Shown piece by piece: positions 1 through 12,415 of a DNA stretch of 64,000 nucleotides (position 1 is the first letter of the stretch; each line of letters begins with the position of its first letter). The stretch covers positions 57,769,612-57,833,611 of the forward strand of contig NC_037091.1 in the NCBI RefSeq assembly GCF_002994745.2, written 5' to 3'. The notes beneath the pieces were generated by a model. The model saw only the letters and a list, made by a program, of their open reading frames with translations. It searched no databases and was not told the DNA's origin. This stretch comes from Rosa chinensis. Taxonomy: Eukaryota > Streptophyta > Magnoliopsida > Rosales > Rosaceae. Both the position numbers and the translations under genes were made by a program.

Positions 1-765
1 AGGCCACGAACAAAGAGGATTAGAGATTTATCGGAGAAGTTGGCTGCACAGGGAACAAAGCTTGGAAGAGTTCAGCGATCGTTGAAGTGTAGCAATTGTC
101 AAAGAATTGGCCACAACGTGAAGACATGTCACCGACATCTTCCACCAAAAGATAAGCAAGCTGCAAATGTGACCAAGAAAAGGAAACTCAACAATGGAGA
201 AGGAAGTTCATCTCAAAAAGCCCAGGTAATTTTTGATTTTTTTTTCTGCATATGTTTAGTGTACTTTTTCAAATTATTTTGTTTATGGGGCAGCTTGTTT
301 ATGTTTCTGTTTTAAGGTTGATCCCATAATTTTTTTGCAGCCTAAACTTGGAAGAAAGCCACCATTGAGTAAGAATGACTTGAGGAAAAACCATCTAAAA
401 GTGGTAGAATATCAAAGGGTATGAAACATGGATTTTAGCTTGTAAACTTTGTATGTATTTGTTGATGAATAGGTCTGTGATTCGGCTAGTGATGCTTTGC
501 TTTTGATATGTATGTGTTGAAAATTATATTCTTGTTTCTGATTTTTTTGTGAGTGTAGAAGAAGATGGCTGCATTGAAGGCATCTAGAAAAGCTGCGGCT
601 GCTGCCCCTGCTAACTCTACCAAAGCTGCTGCTGCTGCTGCTGCCACATCTACCTCAGCAACCACGAGGCCTCCGACATCAAGTAAAGCATCAAAAGGCC
701 AAACTCCAACACCTTCCAGATCATCTCAAAGGATTAGGCAGAATTCCAAGCAAGGGGGAAAGTAG
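1..765 (+). CDS. MuDR-like (MULE) transposase, 3' end of gene
   Basis: This is the C-terminal part of a Mutator-like transposase; the gene begins left of the window. The frame is open from base 1. Exons read 1-225, 341-418 and 559-765, joined by GT-AG introns that keep phase. The first exon carries a zinc knuckle (CSNCQRIGHNVKTC, a CX2CX4HX4C pattern) just after a basic GRVQRSLK stretch, the arrangement found at the C-terminus of MuDR transposases after the SWIM finger. The last exon is rich in alanine, serine and threonine and ends with a basic RIRQNSKQGGK tail. The catalytic DDE domain is not in the window, so activity cannot be judged. MULE-type termini follow at about 1.44 and 1.85 kb and may be the 3' end of this element. 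Confidence 0.75.
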
Positions 766-1189
766 GAGGAAGTTTGGGGAATGATAAGCAAGCCCTAACA
801 TTTTTTGTGCAACCTTGGTGTATGCTACCTAGGTTGCTAGCTCTAATTTTTTGGGAGGATGATTAGAGCTATTTGAAATGCAAACATTAATTTGACATGT
901 TTTAAACATTTGGGCTGCTTATTTTGTTGGATTTAGAGAAAGTTTGATGTTGTTATAAGATCAAATGTAGAATTGGTGCTTCAAGTCAATAGCATGTTGG
1001 TTAAAAATGTAGATTTGTTCCTTTGAAGTACATGTTATTACTTTGAACATTTATAGGTCAAATGTTATTACTTTGATAAGCCATTCTGCAAATACATTAT
1101 TTTGGGCGGGAGGATACAACTTTACAAGTATTTAGGTTTTTTTTTGGCGGGAAATTGGGCTGTATTTAGGTCTTCTTTGGCGGGAAAAT

Positions 1190-1441
1190 GGGCTACTTAA
1201 TAGAACTTAGAGTTAGATTAGAGCCAGGGTCAGTTTGGTCAATTCGCCTTGATGTGGGCCCCACCTGGGCTGAGTTGGATCGCCATGTCAGAACCAAAAC
1301 AGCTGAAATTGACTGATTTTTGGCGAATGGACCTATTGGATGGAGAAATAATAGTGTGGGGGTGTTTTTGATTAAATTGGAAGTCGGGGGACTGAATTGA
1401 TGTTGGACCAAAAGCACAGGGTACTAAACAGTAATTAGCCC
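1190..1441. mobile_element. MULE-type terminal sequence (family 1)
   Basis: Read on the minus strand from 1441, the sequence starts GGGCTAATTACTGTTTAGTA and continues as a low-complexity terminal region of the kind found at ends of plant Mutator-like elements. It lies about 680 bp downstream of the transposase stop, so it may be the 3' terminus of that element. The matching 5' terminus would be outside the window. Confidence 0.4.
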
Positions 1442-1667
1442 TATATTTTTTCTATGATTGATTGTGTTAAATCTACCAACCCACCTTATGAATTGTGAGT
1501 GTGAGATACTGGGCTGTCTAATTTGTAGCATATTTGTTCATGGTTATGAGAGTTTTCATGCATTAAACATGTCGAGATTGATGTACCTGGGACTTGTAAG
1601 TGGCTTGAGAAATTTTTTTTTTGTTTTTTTTGTTTTTTTTTGTCATGAGGTGTTTTTGACTTGAAAT

Positions 1668-1848
1668 GACCGTTTTAGCCTTTGAAGTGGGCCCCATCGT
1701 CTGACTTAACGTCCAATTTGGACAGAGTTTGTGAAATTGGACATGGCTAACTGAAATTGAAAAGCTCAGGGTTGTTTCTGATTAAATTGAGACCACATAG
1801 ACTAACATGAAGTTATCCCCAAACCTCAGGGGGGTAAACTGAATTTAA
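1668..1848. mobile_element. MULE-type terminal sequence (family 2)
   Basis: The right end, read on the minus strand from 1848, begins GGATTAAATTCAGTTTACCC and includes the segment GTCCAAATTGGACGTTAAGT. The same start and inner block recur at 2,496, 3,754 and 34,259, so it is one terminus of a dispersed family. A partner end was not found nearby. Confidence 0.5.
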
Positions 1849-2495
1849 TCCTGTATATATAGTTGATAAACTTCCTCTAATAGCAAGCCATAAGATGAAG
1901 CTCCATCTAGGAACACAACTACCAAATCAGAATAATCGATATCAATGAACAATAGGCCTAGATAATCAGAGAGCATTCCAAACATAAGAAGTTGAACAAA
2001 TCCCATTAGAAGAAAGAGTCCACCGAACAGAATCACTAACCTCAGAATTAGGAATTATTTAGGTAAATGATACTCGAAAATCTGCAGTAAATTGTCAAGG
2101 AAGGAAAGTCATCTCCAATCATTATTATAGATTACATCACTCGCATGGCAGAGGTAGAAAGACTAGAATTAACGATGATATCAGAAGACCATCTAAGAGT
2201 AAGAGGACCTAGAGGGTGCCAGTTATCAACCCACGATGAACTAGTACGCTCACAACCAATGATATTAAGTTATTAACAAAGAAAGATAGACATAGCTCCC
2301 TAATTTTAAGCATTTTCTCCAGTTCCAGGAGGACACATAGGCCGCATTTGTTTTGCTTGATACAAGGAGTGAATATTAAAAAATATATCCAATCATACCA
2401 CTTGTCAAGTTTGGAGACTCTTTGGGCCAGAAGTTTTGTATCCTATCTAACATGGATAATAAGTCTGGTTAGATTGAATGATATGATAAATTAAA

Positions 2496-3754
2496 GGATT
2501 AATTTCAGTTTACCCCTCTGAGGTTTGGGGGTGTCATCATTTCACCCCCTCTACTTTCAATTTTGAATTTTTACCCCCTAAATTTTTCAATTTCAATCAA
2601 TCTTATCCAATTTTTACTGTTCCGTCCAAATTGGACGTTAAGTTTGACTTTTGAGGGCTAAAATGGTCATTTCAACATAAAAAATTAAAAAAAAATTAAT
2701 TAATTTTTCTTTCTTTCTGTTTTTTAGTTTTTTAGTTTTTAGATTTTTATTTTTATTTATTTATTTATTTTTTGTCTTCAACCTATACACCATAAATTAT
2801 AATAGGTTTATAAAAACAAAAAAAAATTCTAGGTGGTTGAAAGCCGCTAACTGGTCTACGATATTTGTAATATATCTCCGATAAAGTGAAGAATTTTAGA
2901 ATATATCCCCAATAAAGTGAAGAAATATCTGTAAAAAATAATTTTACACTTATCTGTAAATAAATATCTGTATATCCCCAATAAAGTGAAGAAATATCTG
3001 TGTAAAATCATTTTTGGTCTGCGATATTTGTGATATATATCCAATATTTATCTATAAAAAATGATTTTACACAGATATTTCTTCACTTTATTGGGGATAT
3101 ATAGATATTTACTGGATAAAGTGTAAAATCATTTTTTACAGATATTTCTTCACTTTATTGGGGATATATCCTAAAATTCTTCAATTTATTGGATATATAT
3201 CACAAATATCATAGACCAAAAATGATTTTACACAGATATTTCTTCACTTTATTGGGGATATACAGATATTTATTTACAGATAAAGTGTAAAATTATTTTT
3301 TACAAATATTTGGGATATATCCTAAATTCTTCACTTTATCGGAGATATGTCACAAATATCCTAGACCAGCGAGCGGCTTTTAACTACCTAGAGTATTTTT
3401 TGTTTTTATAAACCTATTATAACTTGTGGTGTATAGGTTGGAGACAAAATAAAAAAATAAAAAAATGAAGAAATAGAACAAAAAAAAAACGAAGAAAAAA
3501 AAAACTAAGGAAAAAAAAAAAAACTAAGAAACAGAAAAAAATAAAAATTAAAATAAAAAACTGAATTTTTATTTTAATTTTTTAATTTTTTTATGTTGAA
3601 ATGACCATTTTAGCCCTCAAAAGTCAAACTTAAACAGTAAAAATTGGACAGACTGATTGAAATTGAAAAGTTTAGGGGGTAAAAATTCAAAATTGAAAGT
3701 AGAGGGGGTGAAATTTCACCCCCAAACCTCAGGGGGGTAAACTGAAATTAATCC
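2496..3754. mobile_element. Long-TIR foldback element with 9-bp target duplication (MULE-type)
   Basis: The two ends are inverted copies of each other over several hundred bases, starting GGATTAATTTCAGTTTACCC. The element is flanked on both sides by the identical 9-mer TAAATTAAA (2,487-2,495 and 3,755-3,763), the target-site length of Mutator elements. The centre is built of further inverted and direct copies of a motif around TTCTTCACTTTATTGGGGAT. No coding capacity is evident, so it is non-autonomous. Confidence 0.85.
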
Positions 3755-4109
3755 TAAATTAAATCCAACTACTTTTTGTTTTTCGACTCGATAAAGATGA
3801 TCGAGGAGCATTGAGAGATTTGTGACCACATTTTATGGCTTTATGAACATATTATATAAATATAGCGCTACGATGAACGTTTCTCATGTAAGAATCTAAA
3901 TGCTATCCGCTAAGACATTGTTGTTTCATTAATTTGTTTAAGATATCAACCAAAATTTTAGAATCACATTAAGTATTCACTAATCAGTGAAGAAAATGAC
4001 GTCTTTTATTTATGCACTTTTATTTTGATGACATTATTTTCTTGTGAGCTTGAATAAAAGGCTTATAACTAGTAACACTCCATCATCTGTCTCCACCAAT
4101 TATTCAAGA

Positions 4110-6955
4110 ATAGCTGAAACTCATTTCCTAGTTGGCATTGGTGGGTTGTGTAGTGAGGCCATATCCAGAAGGGAAGAGAGAGGATCATAATGTGAATCTC
4201 CAACATTCATAGGCAGCTGATGAGCGGTTCTGAACCAGGTGCGAGGAAGCTTGCCATTGAAGCCATAGTCTCCAAACAAAACATCAGCAACTCCTTGGCC
4301 TTCAGTCCCTGGGAGCCAAGCTGCAACAAGAGTATCTATGATGGAAAGATATGGTTTGATCACTACAGGACGGCCGGTGATGAGGCAAACAACACATTTT
4401 GCTGCACCGCAAACATTTCTGATGACTCTTCGGCCAGATTTAGGGATTGTTAAGTTTAGGTTGTCACCAGCTCCCTCGGCATAGGGTGGCTCTCCTACCA
4501 TAACGATGGCATGGGAGAAGTTATTTGACTTCACAAACTTGGCATCAGGATTCTCCTTGTACACTACTTTGGTTTCAGGTGCAACTGTGTTCCTTATGGC
4601 AGTTAGAATTGTGATACCTGCAGCATGTTGAGCAAAATAGGTTATGAGCATCACTTCAAAATATTTAAATTCAATTTTTACGTTCGAATAGGTTCCCTGA
4701 AAGAGAGAGGTAGCTAGCTCTCATCTATTTTTTTTTACCTCGTGTGAGGTTGTTGCCACTTAGTCCCTGCCACTCAATGGTCCAACCACCACACTGATAA
4801 CCAAGATTATCTGCATGACTTCCAGCTACAAGAATTTTTGATGTCTTCTTGGGAAGGGGTGATTCTTAGCAGATTCACCATTCTTTAGAAGCACTAGTGA
4901 TCGCCTCACTGCTTCCCTAGCCAATTCTCTATGTTCCTGTTGTAGCAAAAGAGCTAGTATGTTTCAGAACATTCCTAATTGCTCGTGGAATGGTGTTACT
5001 TAGTTTTTGAACAACTAGCTACCTGACTGCCAAGCAGCTGGTTGACCAGTCTGAGATCAGCCAACGGTTTCTCAAATAGCCCCATTGTAAACTTAACCCG
5101 CAAAATTCTCTTCACAGCATCGTCAATTCTGCTCATGGGGATGATTTTATTTTTCACATGGAAAGTTAGATCCTTGATGAATTCTGTATGGTTGTATGGA
5201 ACCATGATCTGTAACACAGAATTAACTAGGTGACCAGGTGTTATAAGACAAATAACATCAAGATTACGAAAATTTCAGAAAGAAATTAGACCAAAAGAGA
5301 TAATAACAACCATATCAATGCCAGCACTGATTCCCTTCATAATTGAGTATGAGACGTAATAGAGGTGATCATGTCAATACCCTGCCAATCTGAGATGACA
5401 ATACCCTGAAAAACAATGTCACAAGGTTTTACACATGTACAATATTGCTCATAGTTTATACCAATAGCAATCAGGAAGGATGCATGATTTTACCTTGAAA
5501 CTGAGGGTACCCTTAAGGAAGTCGGTGATAAGTTCACGATTAGCATGCGTACGTCTTTACTCCATTCCAGCTCGAGTAAGATACCATAATGGTTGCAACA
5601 CCCTTGATAATTGCACTGGAGCAGGGTGGCATGTGAATGCTCAGTAAACCATGTCTATCTATCACAGTGTTATTCTCATTGAGGCCCATGATTGTTCCAC
5701 CATCTCCCACATAATGCTTTGCACAAGCTGCAACCTTATCGCTATCAACAGAAATGGCACAACATTAAGAACAAATTAAAAAGTTCTGCACAATCTAGTT
5801 TTTTAGGAATTGCCTTATATGTTCAAAGGTGAAAGCTAGTAATTAACCAGCTGATGTTACATTTTTTTTTTCTTGAAGCAAACTAGTGAAATACTAGAAA
5901 CTCACATTTAAGTAAAAGTTTCAAAAATTAAATTCCTTACTTTCCTGCTACATAGGGAGCACCCTTTCTAGAGTTAGCTGATATCTCTCCTTGTAATCCA
6001 GGTATGATCTCAGTCATTGCTTGAACAAGCTTAGGATCTTCACTGTAGCTTTCGTAACAACGACCCCATCTTGGATCTCTACCAACCTACAAACAAAAAT
6101 CATAAAATACAGAAAAGCTTTAAATGAATCATATATGCATAGATATGTTGATACTGTTAATTAATAAGATGTTCATGATGTCATATTGATTACCGCTACA
6201 CAAGGTGCAAAGGTATAATGGATTCCTGTAGCTCTAACTTCAAGCGCGGTTGCAGCTCCAATCCTCTTAACAAGTTCAGGGTCCCTGGTGGATTGAGAGT
6301 TTGATGGAAGCTGATCTTAGTACATTCTTACTTCCTCTACAGAACATGTCTAAACCAAATCTGAGTAATATTAGAATTAAAACTAGGATCCCATATCAAC
6401 TTGCCTGGTAGCTCCCAGTCCAATATTGTGAGGAAAGATTGTCGCCTTGTAGACATTGTTGTGGCCATGAATAGCATCAATACCATAAATCAGTGGAATA
6501 GCAAGCCGAGTCGATAAACATCCGTTTTGAAAATCATTCACCATTCTAATCCAAGTTTCTGCAGAAGCCTTTTTTGCTGGCACACTCCCACTCCCACTCA
6601 AAACACTCCCTGCCAAAACAAGCTAGTCATTTCTTCCATTAAATTAAATACAACTTAATGCATGCCCAAATACATATATATGTGACAGTAAAAACAAATC
6701 ATCATGCTTACCAATCTTGTACTTGTACATCACCTCAGGTGAAGCAATACTGCGGTCTATCTGCGTCATTTGGCCAATCTTTTCCTCCAAGGTCATCCGG
6801 CTCACTAGGTCATTGATTCTAGTATTTAAGGGTTGGTTGCGCTCCTTATATATCATGCATTCTGCTTCTGCCTTCGTCGTCATTGTTGCTATGCATAAGC
6901 ATAATAGAACAAGCTCCATGAAGAAGATGAGAATTCTAGCCATTTCCTGTCCCAA
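4110..6955 (-). pseudogene. GH3 beta-glucosidase-like gene, frameshifted
   Basis: Glycoside hydrolase family 3 exo-beta-glucosidase (secreted, cell-wall glucan hydrolysis in the family). Exons, high to low coordinate: 6955-6712 (start codon, hydrophobic signal peptide, then RMTLEEKIGQMTQIDR), about 6612-6406 ([13 protein letters not shown]), 6285-6195, 6087-5941 ([18 protein letters not shown]), 5742-5494 (KHYVGDGGT), 5406-5310 (GIVISDWQGID, with the nucleophile Asp), 5209-5024, 4933-4736 and 4618-4110 (VGEPPYAE, acid/base Glu region). Breaks: one extra base near 5,555; a frameshift near 5,340 after SDWQGIDMIT; a frameshift near 4,855; and a CT duplication near 4,170 that replaces the usual FPxGYGLTT end. 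The splice donor after exon 2 is GC. Splice sites are otherwise well kept, so decay looks recent. An unusual but expressed gene is less likely. Confidence 0.8.
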
Positions 6956-7882
6956 AGTGTGTGGTTACAGAAGAATGTGATGTAATTTTAACCACTTTTT
7001 TATGTTCTTAACTAAAATTAATCTCTTGAGAAGAATAAACTAGAATATGAAACCATAAGAAGGTGAAGAAAAGTAATTGAACTGGAGCTAAATCCTAAAA
7101 CTAGCCCCAGAAAAAGGAATCAAAACGACCCTTATTAGGTGCCATGAGATTTTCAGAAATAACTTTCGTCAATCATTAATTGTTTAGTTTGAGCTTTCTT
7201 CCAAAACACAAATTAAAGAAAATACAGTTCATTTGATCCATGTTTCTCGAAAAACCGAATAAACCCATTGGAGAGCCGAGTAAATTAATCATCACTACAT
7301 TCAGTTAAGTGAAGGATCTCATGCTCATTCATGTATCCAACGTTTTCTCTCTTCTAGGCTAACAAAATGGCTTTTAGGAACTTACACAGTTGCTAGAGCA
7401 GAGAGAATGTGTGAAGAATGTGAAGTTGGGATGTGAAGAAGGGGTATGACAGAGGCGACATTTATAGATAGTCATAGTCTGCTTCTGCATTCATGAGTTG
7501 GAATGATGAATCATTATCTTCTCTGCGTTTTTCATCATACTGCCTCAATGGTGATGTCTGCTCCAATTTTTAGTACCTGCACTGACAGCTCAATAGTAAC
7601 ACTGGCACCAACTTTTATCTGAGAGAATACTTGGCTTATGGAAAATAGTATCACTTCTGCGGAAAAACTTGCTTTTTTGAGACAAGTCTAGTCTTGAGAA
7701 AGTTTGATGAAAATGGCACTATTTTGTAAGCACTACATATGGACATATGGTAGATTAAGCTTTTTTTCTTTTTCTTGCAAGTGAGCATCTCTAATCCATA
7801 AGTTTTCAAATGGGTCTTGCACCCATTTTCAAGACTTCATTTAACACTTTCGCTGACGAAATTGTGTATCATATTTTATTTT
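6956..7882. other. Intergenic, likely 5' flank of the GH3 pseudogene
   Basis: The stretch upstream of the GH3 start (minus strand) presumably holds its former promoter and 5' leader. No coding frame or repeat was recognised. Confidence 0.3.
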
Positions 7883-8159
7883 GGGAGAATTCCATAAATG
7901 ATCACTCAATTATGACTCATTCGACATTTTGGTCACTGAAGTTTCAAATATATCACTTTGGTCACTCAATTATTACACTGTTAATCACTTAAGTCACCCA
8001 AAGAGTATTTTTTTAAAATTTTTTTTAATGAAAAAAATTAACAAAGTGACTTAAGTGATTAACAGTGTAATAGTTGAGTGACCAAAGTGATATATTTGAA
8101 ACTTCAGTGACCAGAGTGTCGAATGAGTCATAGTTGAGTGACCATTTGTGAAATTTTCC
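7883..8159. mobile_element. Palindromic MITE with 10-bp target duplication
   Basis: A 277-bp near-perfect inverted repeat whose arms contain GTCACTCAATTATTACACTG and its complement around an A/T-rich loop. It is flanked by ATTTTATTTT on both sides (7,873-7,882 and 8,160-8,169), a 9-10 bp duplication that suggests a Mutator-type MITE. The arms share the GACTCATTCGACA motif with the larger hairpin at 28.4 kb. Confidence 0.75.
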
Positions 8160-8699
8160 ATTTTATTTTTCTCAAAGAAGGTTGTTCTCCAGAGTTTCAA
8201 AATTTGACAAGTTTAGGGCCGTACTTATTCTACACAAAGTGGTCATGCTCAGACCAATCTTATATAATCTATTTTTGTCACTTAGCAATTGGTTCAAGTT
8301 TAAAATGATTCGTCAGAAACTACTCGAATCAAATTTTGTTACTTTATTTAAAATGTAATTTCTCTTTATTAATGAATAAGGTCGTCTCTCCTCATTTTGT
8401 TTTTTTGGTCTAGTGGAGTCATCAAAAATAAAAAATTGACATGACAGGATTAAATGCAGTGTTTTTTTCTCTTTGGTTAGTAAAAAACAACCAAAAATAT
8501 TAGGAAATTACAAATAAAAAATAAAAAAAAGGAGCTTCCCAATGGGGTAATCGGGTTTGGGCTTTTTGTAGCTTTGGTTGAAAGCTCCAATTCAGATTAA
8601 AGTTTAACCCATTCTCCATTCGAGGACAGTATCGGCCCAAAAGAGCCGAACATATCATACCGCCTATAGCAGAAAACGACGCGTTTCGAAGCCATTGCA

Positions 8700-8739
8700 C
8701 AGTCTCTCTCTCTCTCTGCCTTTGTGCGTTGTCTGAGCG
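8700..8739 (+). promoter_or_regulatory. TC-rich 5' leader of the TTC5-like gene
   Basis: A short run of TC repeats lies just upstream of the ATG at 8740. Pyrimidine-rich leaders are common near plant transcription starts. No clear TATA box was seen upstream. Confidence 0.35.
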
Positions 8740-11700
8740 ATGAGCACTCCAGCAGTGGAAAACGACGCACTGGAGAAAGCCGGTAGTGCCACCGAAGCTC
8801 TTTACTTAACTCGAGATACCTACTTTCCGGCGAACCCCGACGACAAAATCGCCAGACTAAAATCAGAATCCGATCTCGCTCTCAACCTCCTCGATTCCAT
8901 TCCTCCCGGTAATTTTTACTTCCCTGAGCTCATCTTTCCGTTTCCGAGCTCAATACACCTTTGAATTCTCTTTGCTTCGTTCGCGTCGATGTGTTTGAGC
9001 TTTTGTTTTAGACTTTAGTCCATTTAGAACCAAAATTAGGCTGCATTGTTCGGAAGAGGTACTGTAAATTTGCTTCTTTGCTGCTTAACCGGTTGTGGCT
9101 ATGGTAATTTTTGTTAGTTGAATTTGAATTTTTGTTATCTCATTCATCCACTGTGATTTACCAGAGCAAAGGAAGCTTCTAACGCAGCGTGCAAGGTACG
9201 AATATCTGAGAGGAAAGATATTGGATGTATTGCCGGAGTATAAAAGAGAGGCTGAGGATCATCTCTCGAAAGCGGTAAGCGAAAATGTAGTGTAAAGTTA
9301 CACTAGTTTGGCATGGTGTAATGCTTGAGTTGGAAGTTTCCTGAAATAGGCTCTTTGAGATGCAGGTTAAGCTGAATCCATCTCTTGCGGATGCGTGGCT
9401 GTGCTTAGGTAACTGCATTTGGAAGAAGGGAGATCTGTCTTCGGCCAAGAACTGCTTTACTCTTGCACTAAGCAAAGTTAGTGTTGGTTTATGTATCTCT
9501 GATGCAGTTTACTGTGGTTTTATGGTAGATACTTAATTATCTTGTGTCTTCTGCAGGGTCCAAACAAACAGATACTATGTCAACTCTCAATGCTCGAAAG
9601 GAAAATGGCCCAAGGCAATGTTTTGTTCTTCAACGCATCTTTCCTGTTCATAATGTCTGCGTCATTGTGCATTCCTAAATTTCATCTCCTTTTCTAGGTG
9701 CTGATAATCAGGCAGAACTTGTTGATGAAAGCATAAAACATGCCAAGGAAGCTATAGCTTTGGATGTCAAGGATGGGAATTCATGGTGTAAGATCTCGAT
9801 CATAACCCTGATCATGAAAAACAGTTTATTCTTGGGCCTTGAGTAAGACCTATATTTGATATTGTTTGTCGAATAGCATTTCACTTTACTTGCTTTGCAA
9901 TACCATTTATTTTGAATCTCTGCTAGCCTTTTCTGGTTGGATTAGTCTTACTTCAACTGGTAGATGATAAGCTATTTCTCTCTGGCTGCATATTGTATAT
10001 TGTATATTGTATTTAAGGATTTACGCACACCTAAGCCCGTGTTTGACTTTATTTGCTATACCCGAGAAATTCATAAATTCTGTTCATCTGAAATGATTCA
10101 ACCTTTACTGTCAGACAATCTTGGAAATGCATGTCTTACAAGTTTTTTTGTGACCGGAGCCTGGGACCACGCCAAACTTCTGCAGTCTCTAAAGGCATAC
10201 CAAAATGCTGTAAGTGCACAAACAGTTCCTAAAGATCAGTTTATTGTTGATAAACAATTTATGGTTATTGGTCTTTCCTTGTATGTCAGGGAAACTATAT
10301 ACTTACTAATAAGTTCTAATTATTGATAATTTCAGGAGAAAGATGAAAGGATGAAATCTAATCCAGACCTGTACTTTAACTGTGCTACTGTAAGTTAGTT
10401 TTCCTTTAGACATAAACTACTCATTTGGTTTCTCAATCTTTTTAACTAGATTATATTTGATGATTCCTTAAACTTTAGTTTTTGGTATTTGGCTCTTGTT
10501 TGACATTCTGCTAATAGAGATGGACAGAAATAAGGAAACATTAATGATGCACCACTTTTTTTTAAAGTAATTTGTATGGGGTTTGCATAAAAAGATGATG
10601 GCGATGATGTATACCAGTCACAGAAGTTGTATGACCTTACTTAAGTTGGCTGCCACCTCTTTTGTAGATATGTTTAACCTATTGAGGTGTATCTCATGCT
10701 ACAGACAAGTTAACATTGAGTTTCTTATTTCAGGTAAACAAATATCTAGAAAACTATGAAATGGCCCTTACTGGATTTGAAGCTGCTGCTTTAAAGGATC
10801 CTGGTCTCAATGCTACTGAAGAGGTTCAAAAGATTGTAAACCTCCTTGACAAGCTAGATAATTTGTTACAGGTAATGCATTTTTCATTCGTAAATGTGGT
10901 ATCTTGAGGTCTTGAGTATGTGTTTCCCCCAATTTTAGTAGTACCATGGTTTACTAGTTGCAAGCCACCATTTTGCGGACTGCATTTGATGAGATTGAGA
11001 AACTGGAGACTAAAACAAGGACACTAAGAACTCTTATTAATATTGATCACAATCAAGTAAAGAAGCACCAGGTTAAGGACAATTTACATTCATTTGTTTT
11101 TTATAATCTCATATGATCCCATTAAATTTCCCAGTTTGTCTTACCCATATATATTCTTGAAATGTGGCTGATTTTATAAGATTTTGTGCTATAGGGACAT
11201 GCCAGATCTAAACGACTTGCATCTTTAGCATCATCTCTGGCTGTGGTAAATTGTATGCCACCTTACTCTTTCATGTAGTGTAGCTTATGGTGATTTACGA
11301 ACTTGAGTGAGCATGGCTGTCTTTTTATTTGTGGGAAATATACTAATTTTTGTCATTTGCGTTGTTTGTAAGTGAATTCGTCATATAAAAGAGCTACTGT
11401 AAATCTTTTATCAGAGGGTCTGAACAAAGCGGTAGCAGTAGTGGGGAAAGTGCTATTCTTCATTAAGCATGAAAATGTTGCTCCACTGTAAGTCCTCTGG
11501 AAGCATCTTGCATATGTAATCAAGTGCTTATCTTTGTAGAGTTCTGCACAAGCTTATGTTCTACTAGCATTTTATTGTCCTGCTTTTAAATTGAAGTGAT
11601 TGAGTAGATGAACTTGCTGTGTGTGTTTGAGTGCTTTTGTCTTTTAGTTTTTTTTTTTTTGGTTCCCTCAACGCCTTAATCCTTTCTTTGTCTTATTAGG

Positions 11701-12415
11701 TACTATTTGGCATGCGATCCAGATCAAGTATGCTTTGTTCTGTCAGTCTATGGCATTCAATATGATTCGGTAAGAGTTGGCAGCTTTCCTAATCTATTAC
11801 ATGTTTTTGTTTTTTGGTGTTGGATGGTTTTCATGTGCTTAACATATTGAAAGTTTGGAACATAACAAATTAACCATCTAACCTTCTTTACATCCCAAGT
11901 ATGAATGGTCCCTGGCCTTGTTTGGGGTTTAACAAATAAACAGATCATTCGTTAAATTCATTTAACAGTCAGACTAATCTTCATCTCACAGATCAAAGAA
12001 GGAGACCTGATAACACTATTGGATCCCTTATACCGGCAGGTCGAATTTTCTTGGAAAGAAAAGGTACTTCTTTCACATAACTATGACATTCTTCATTTAT
12101 GGTTTTATCGACAAAATAATTACTTTGAAGTTGGAACTCTTCAGATATAGTCTTAATCATGGAAGTCATACTGTTGATTTTTACGAGTAACTGTAACAAT
12201 CATTCACACACTCTTGAATCTTGTTTAACTAATGAATGTAATAAATTATTTATTTATGTTTTTTTTTTTCTTTTCTGTTTTCCATGTAAATCGACCAGTT
12301 TTACCAGTTCAAATCATTTCGTGTGGATTTCAAAGAACAATTGCTTGTGAATGGAAAGGCTCTGACTCCTCACCAAGCAGTCCGCACCTCAATTCATGCA
12401 CAGCATAAACCATGA
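8740..12415 (+). CDS. TTC5-like tetratricopeptide repeat protein
   Basis: An apparently intact gene of 13 exons: 8740-8908, 9165-9274, 9366-9476, 9557-9614, 9698-9787, 10115-10209, 10336-10389, 10734-10871, 11195-11252, 11373-11487, 11700-11769, 11992-12063 and 12299-12415. They join in phase to 418 codons plus TGA. The first two thirds form TPR helices (for example the LNPSLADAWLCLGNCIWKKG block, then a KAYQNAEKDER helix and NYEMALTGFEAAALKDP). The last third fits the C-terminal OB-fold of TTC5/Strap (YYLACDPDQVCFVLSVYGIQ, then IKEGDLITLLDP). Animal TTC5 acts in p300 stress responses and tubulin mRNA autoregulation; the plant role is unknown to me. Intron 4 uses a GC donor (CAAG/GCAATG). The start sits after a TC-rich 5' leader at 8,700. 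Confidence 0.88.
10936..11071 (+). other. Open segment within TTC5-like intron 8, inverted copy at 12.83 kb
   Basis: Within the intron, a stretch encodes TAFDEIEKLETKTRTLRTLI without stops and ends in CAG/GTTAAG, a donor-like site. Its left part (ACTAGTTGCAAGCCACCATT) recurs inverted at about 12,826-12,885. It may be an alternative exon or a transposon remnant. The host gene reads through in phase without it. Confidence 0.35.

Noticed and set aside
1845..2036. 63-codon minus frame
   Set aside because: Short, no recognisable motif, and its end overlaps a MULE-type terminus.
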